6,585 bases of DNA from Chloroflexota bacterium (lineage in GTDB: Bacteria; Chloroflexota; FW602-bin22; JAMCYS01): NCBI GenBank assembly GCA_021847625.1, contig JAJZQK010000194.1:1-6585 (forward strand). Reading direction: 5' to 3'. Below, piece after piece: positions 5,641-6,585 of the stretch (its first letter is position 1; every line of letters begins with the position of its first letter). The notes below the pieces were generated by a model. The model did no database searches. It saw only the letters and a list, made by a program, of their open reading frames with translations, and was not told the DNA's origin. A program made the translations under genes and the position numbers.

Positions 5641-6585
5641 ATGACTGAAGCGAAAGAAGCCAAGAAAGTAATCGTACTGGGCATCGACGGTGGACAGCCC
5701 GAACTCATCAAGCGCTTCGTGAAGGAAGGGAAGCTCCCCAACTTCCAGAAGATGATGGAGAAGGGAGTCTTCAAGGAGATCATCGAGCCCCTGCCCACCA
5801 TCACCCCGCCCAACTGGACCACCATCACCACCGGCGCCTGGCCGGGGACCCACGGCATCACCGACTTCTACCTGCCGCACGAGCCCGAGGAGAGTCTGGA
5901 TAAGACCCACCTGGGCATCGACACCCGCAGGTGCAAGGCCGAGTACATCTGGCAGGCGGCCGAGAGGGCCGGCAAGAAGCCCATCCTCATCAAGTGGGAG
6001 GTCTCCTGGCCGCCGGTTCACAACGGCATCCAGATCGAGGGCTGCGGGCCGGGCGTCGTCAACTACTTCGAGCTGGGCGGCGTCCTCCTGCACACGACCG
6101 AGGAACTGCCGATGACCGACCGCATCCACCTGAAGCCGGCCGAGGGCTGGGCCAACCTGGACTCGCAATGGGAGGCGCGCGAAGCCACGCTCACCATGGC
6201 CCTGTTCGGGGGGGCCGAACACTATTACTATATGCTCGTCGCCCGCACCAAGGGCTCCGGCTACGACACGGCGATGGTGTTCAAGGAGAAGGACGCCAGC
6301 AAGCCTATCGCCACCATGCGCATGGGCCAGTGGTCCGAGTGGGTCACCGATACCTTCTCTATGACGCCCGACCTGGAAGAGGTCGCCCGCCGTCAGGCCG
6401 AGTTCGACAAGATCAAGTCCTTCGGGCGCAAGGAGAAGCAGGACATCCAGATCCGCGCCACCCTCGCCCAGCGGACCCGCGAGGGCATGCTTCCCGAGGG
6501 CGAGATGCGGGGCACCTTCCGCTTCAAGCTGCTAAACCTGTCGCGCGACGCCAGCGAGCTGGAGCTGTTCTCGACCCAGATCTGG
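5641..6585 (+). CDS. AlkP-superfamily phosphohydrolase copy 2 (3' end outside window)
   Basis: The frame is open for 315 codons from ATG 5641 to the last base, so the gene is partial here and should run on for about 365 more codons if it matches copy 1. The N-terminal active-site block is intact: VIVLGIDGG (10-18) with metal ligand D16, ITPPNWTTITTGAWPGTHGI (54-73) with nucleophile T55, and YIWQAAE (102-108). The remaining metal ligands lie beyond the window. Codon 230 is CAG (6328-6330), where copy 1 has TAG, so this copy is uninterrupted as far as visible. It is about 78% identical to copy 1 over 315 residues with no indel; the block 231-292 is much more divergent, and the last 69 bp are identical. 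The ribosome binding site is AAGGAAGG before an ATG in a context very similar to copy 1. A cytoplasmic phosphohydrolase or phosphomutase is expected; its substrate is unknown. Confidence 0.93.
   Translation, partial: MTEAKEAKKVIVLGIDGGQPELIKRFVKEGKLPNFQKMMEKGVFKEIIEPLPTITPPNWTTITTGAWPGTHGITDFYLPHEPEESLDKTHLGIDTRRCKAEYIWQAAERAGKKPILIKWEVSWPPVHNGIQIEGCGPGVVNYFELGGVLLHTTEELPMTDRIHLKPAEGWANLDSQWEAREATLTMALFGGAEHYYYMLVARTKGSGYDTAMVFKEKDASKPIATMRMGQWSEWVTDTFSMTPDLEEVARRQAEFDKIKSFGRKEKQDIQIRATLAQRTREGMLPEGEMRGTFRFKLLNLSRDASELELFSTQIW
6517..6585 (+). repeat. 69-bp perfect repeat inside AlkP copy 2 (partner 3707-3775)
   Basis: This is identical base for base to 3707-3775 and reaches the window's last base. 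If the window end is also a contig end, the break probably reflects this repeat. Otherwise the identity may continue beyond the window. Confidence 0.9.

Larger units (their letters stand above)
2348..6585 (+). repeat. Tandem duplication of an OsmC-AlkP gene pair
   Basis: Unit 1 is OsmC 2348-2776 plus AlkP 2831-4870. Unit 2 is OsmC 5177-5605 plus AlkP 5641 to the window edge. The starts are offset by 2829 and 2810 bases. Gene order, orientation and protein lengths match, and neither gene has an indel in the comparable part. Divergence (about 63% for OsmC, about 78% for AlkP, counted by eye) means the duplication is not recent, but some DNA blocks remain nearly identical. Confidence 0.85.

Overview
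This is a GC-rich bacterial segment with all recognisable genes on the + strand. It carries one ABC-transporter ATPase and then an alternating array of AlkP-superfamily (type I phosphodiesterase / nucleotide pyrophosphatase-like) proteins and small OsmC-family thiol proteins. Shine-Dalgarno sequences of the AGGAG type precede most starts. The sequence alone does not fix the lineage. High GC, environmental-style AlkP/OsmC genes and GC-rich intergenic palindromes would fit Chloroflexota or a similar uncultured group, but that is a weak inference.

Layout: (1) 80-1162, a MalK/UgpC/PotA-type ATPase with every nucleotide-binding motif intact. (2) 1163-1497, a non-coding stretch with a GC-rich palindrome, a possible extended -10 promoter and several hairpins, probably the leader of the next unit. 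(3) 1498-2286, a short 262-aa AlkP-like protein that has lost most metal ligands of its neighbours and looks like a pseudoenzyme. (4) 2348-2776, OsmC protein 1, preceded by a strong 13-bp hairpin. (5) 2831-4870, a 679-codon AlkP-superfamily gene interrupted at codon 230 by an in-frame amber codon (TAG 3518-3520). (6) 4871-5176, a non-coding stretch with a perfect 15-bp hairpin, a rho-independent terminator and a palindromic repeat related to the one in region 2. (7) 5177-5605, OsmC protein 2. (8) 5641 to the window edge, a second large AlkP gene that is open for 315 codons and has CAG (Gln) where the first copy has TAG.

The central story is a tandem duplication of an OsmC-AlkP gene pair about 2.8 kb long, with the degenerate AlkP-like gene in front. 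The two OsmC copies are about 63% identical and the two AlkP copies about 78% identical over the 315 shared codons, by hand count. The AlkP copies align without an indel but are mosaic: a strongly divergent block (codons 231-292) is followed abruptly by 69 bp of perfect DNA identity that runs to the last base of the window. This points to gene conversion, or to an assembly edge inside a repeat.

Functionally, the large proteins should be cytoplasmic metal-dependent phosphohydrolases or phosphomutases of unknown substrate. The OsmC proteins are likely thiol peroxidase-type or related redox proteins. Pairing the two families twice suggests a functional link, but the sequence does not show the substrate. 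The amber codon separates the nucleophile half (D16, T55) from the remaining metal-ligand half (D391, H395, D447, H448, H587). The first copy is therefore a fresh nonsense allele, a read-through gene, a functional split protein or a sequencing error.
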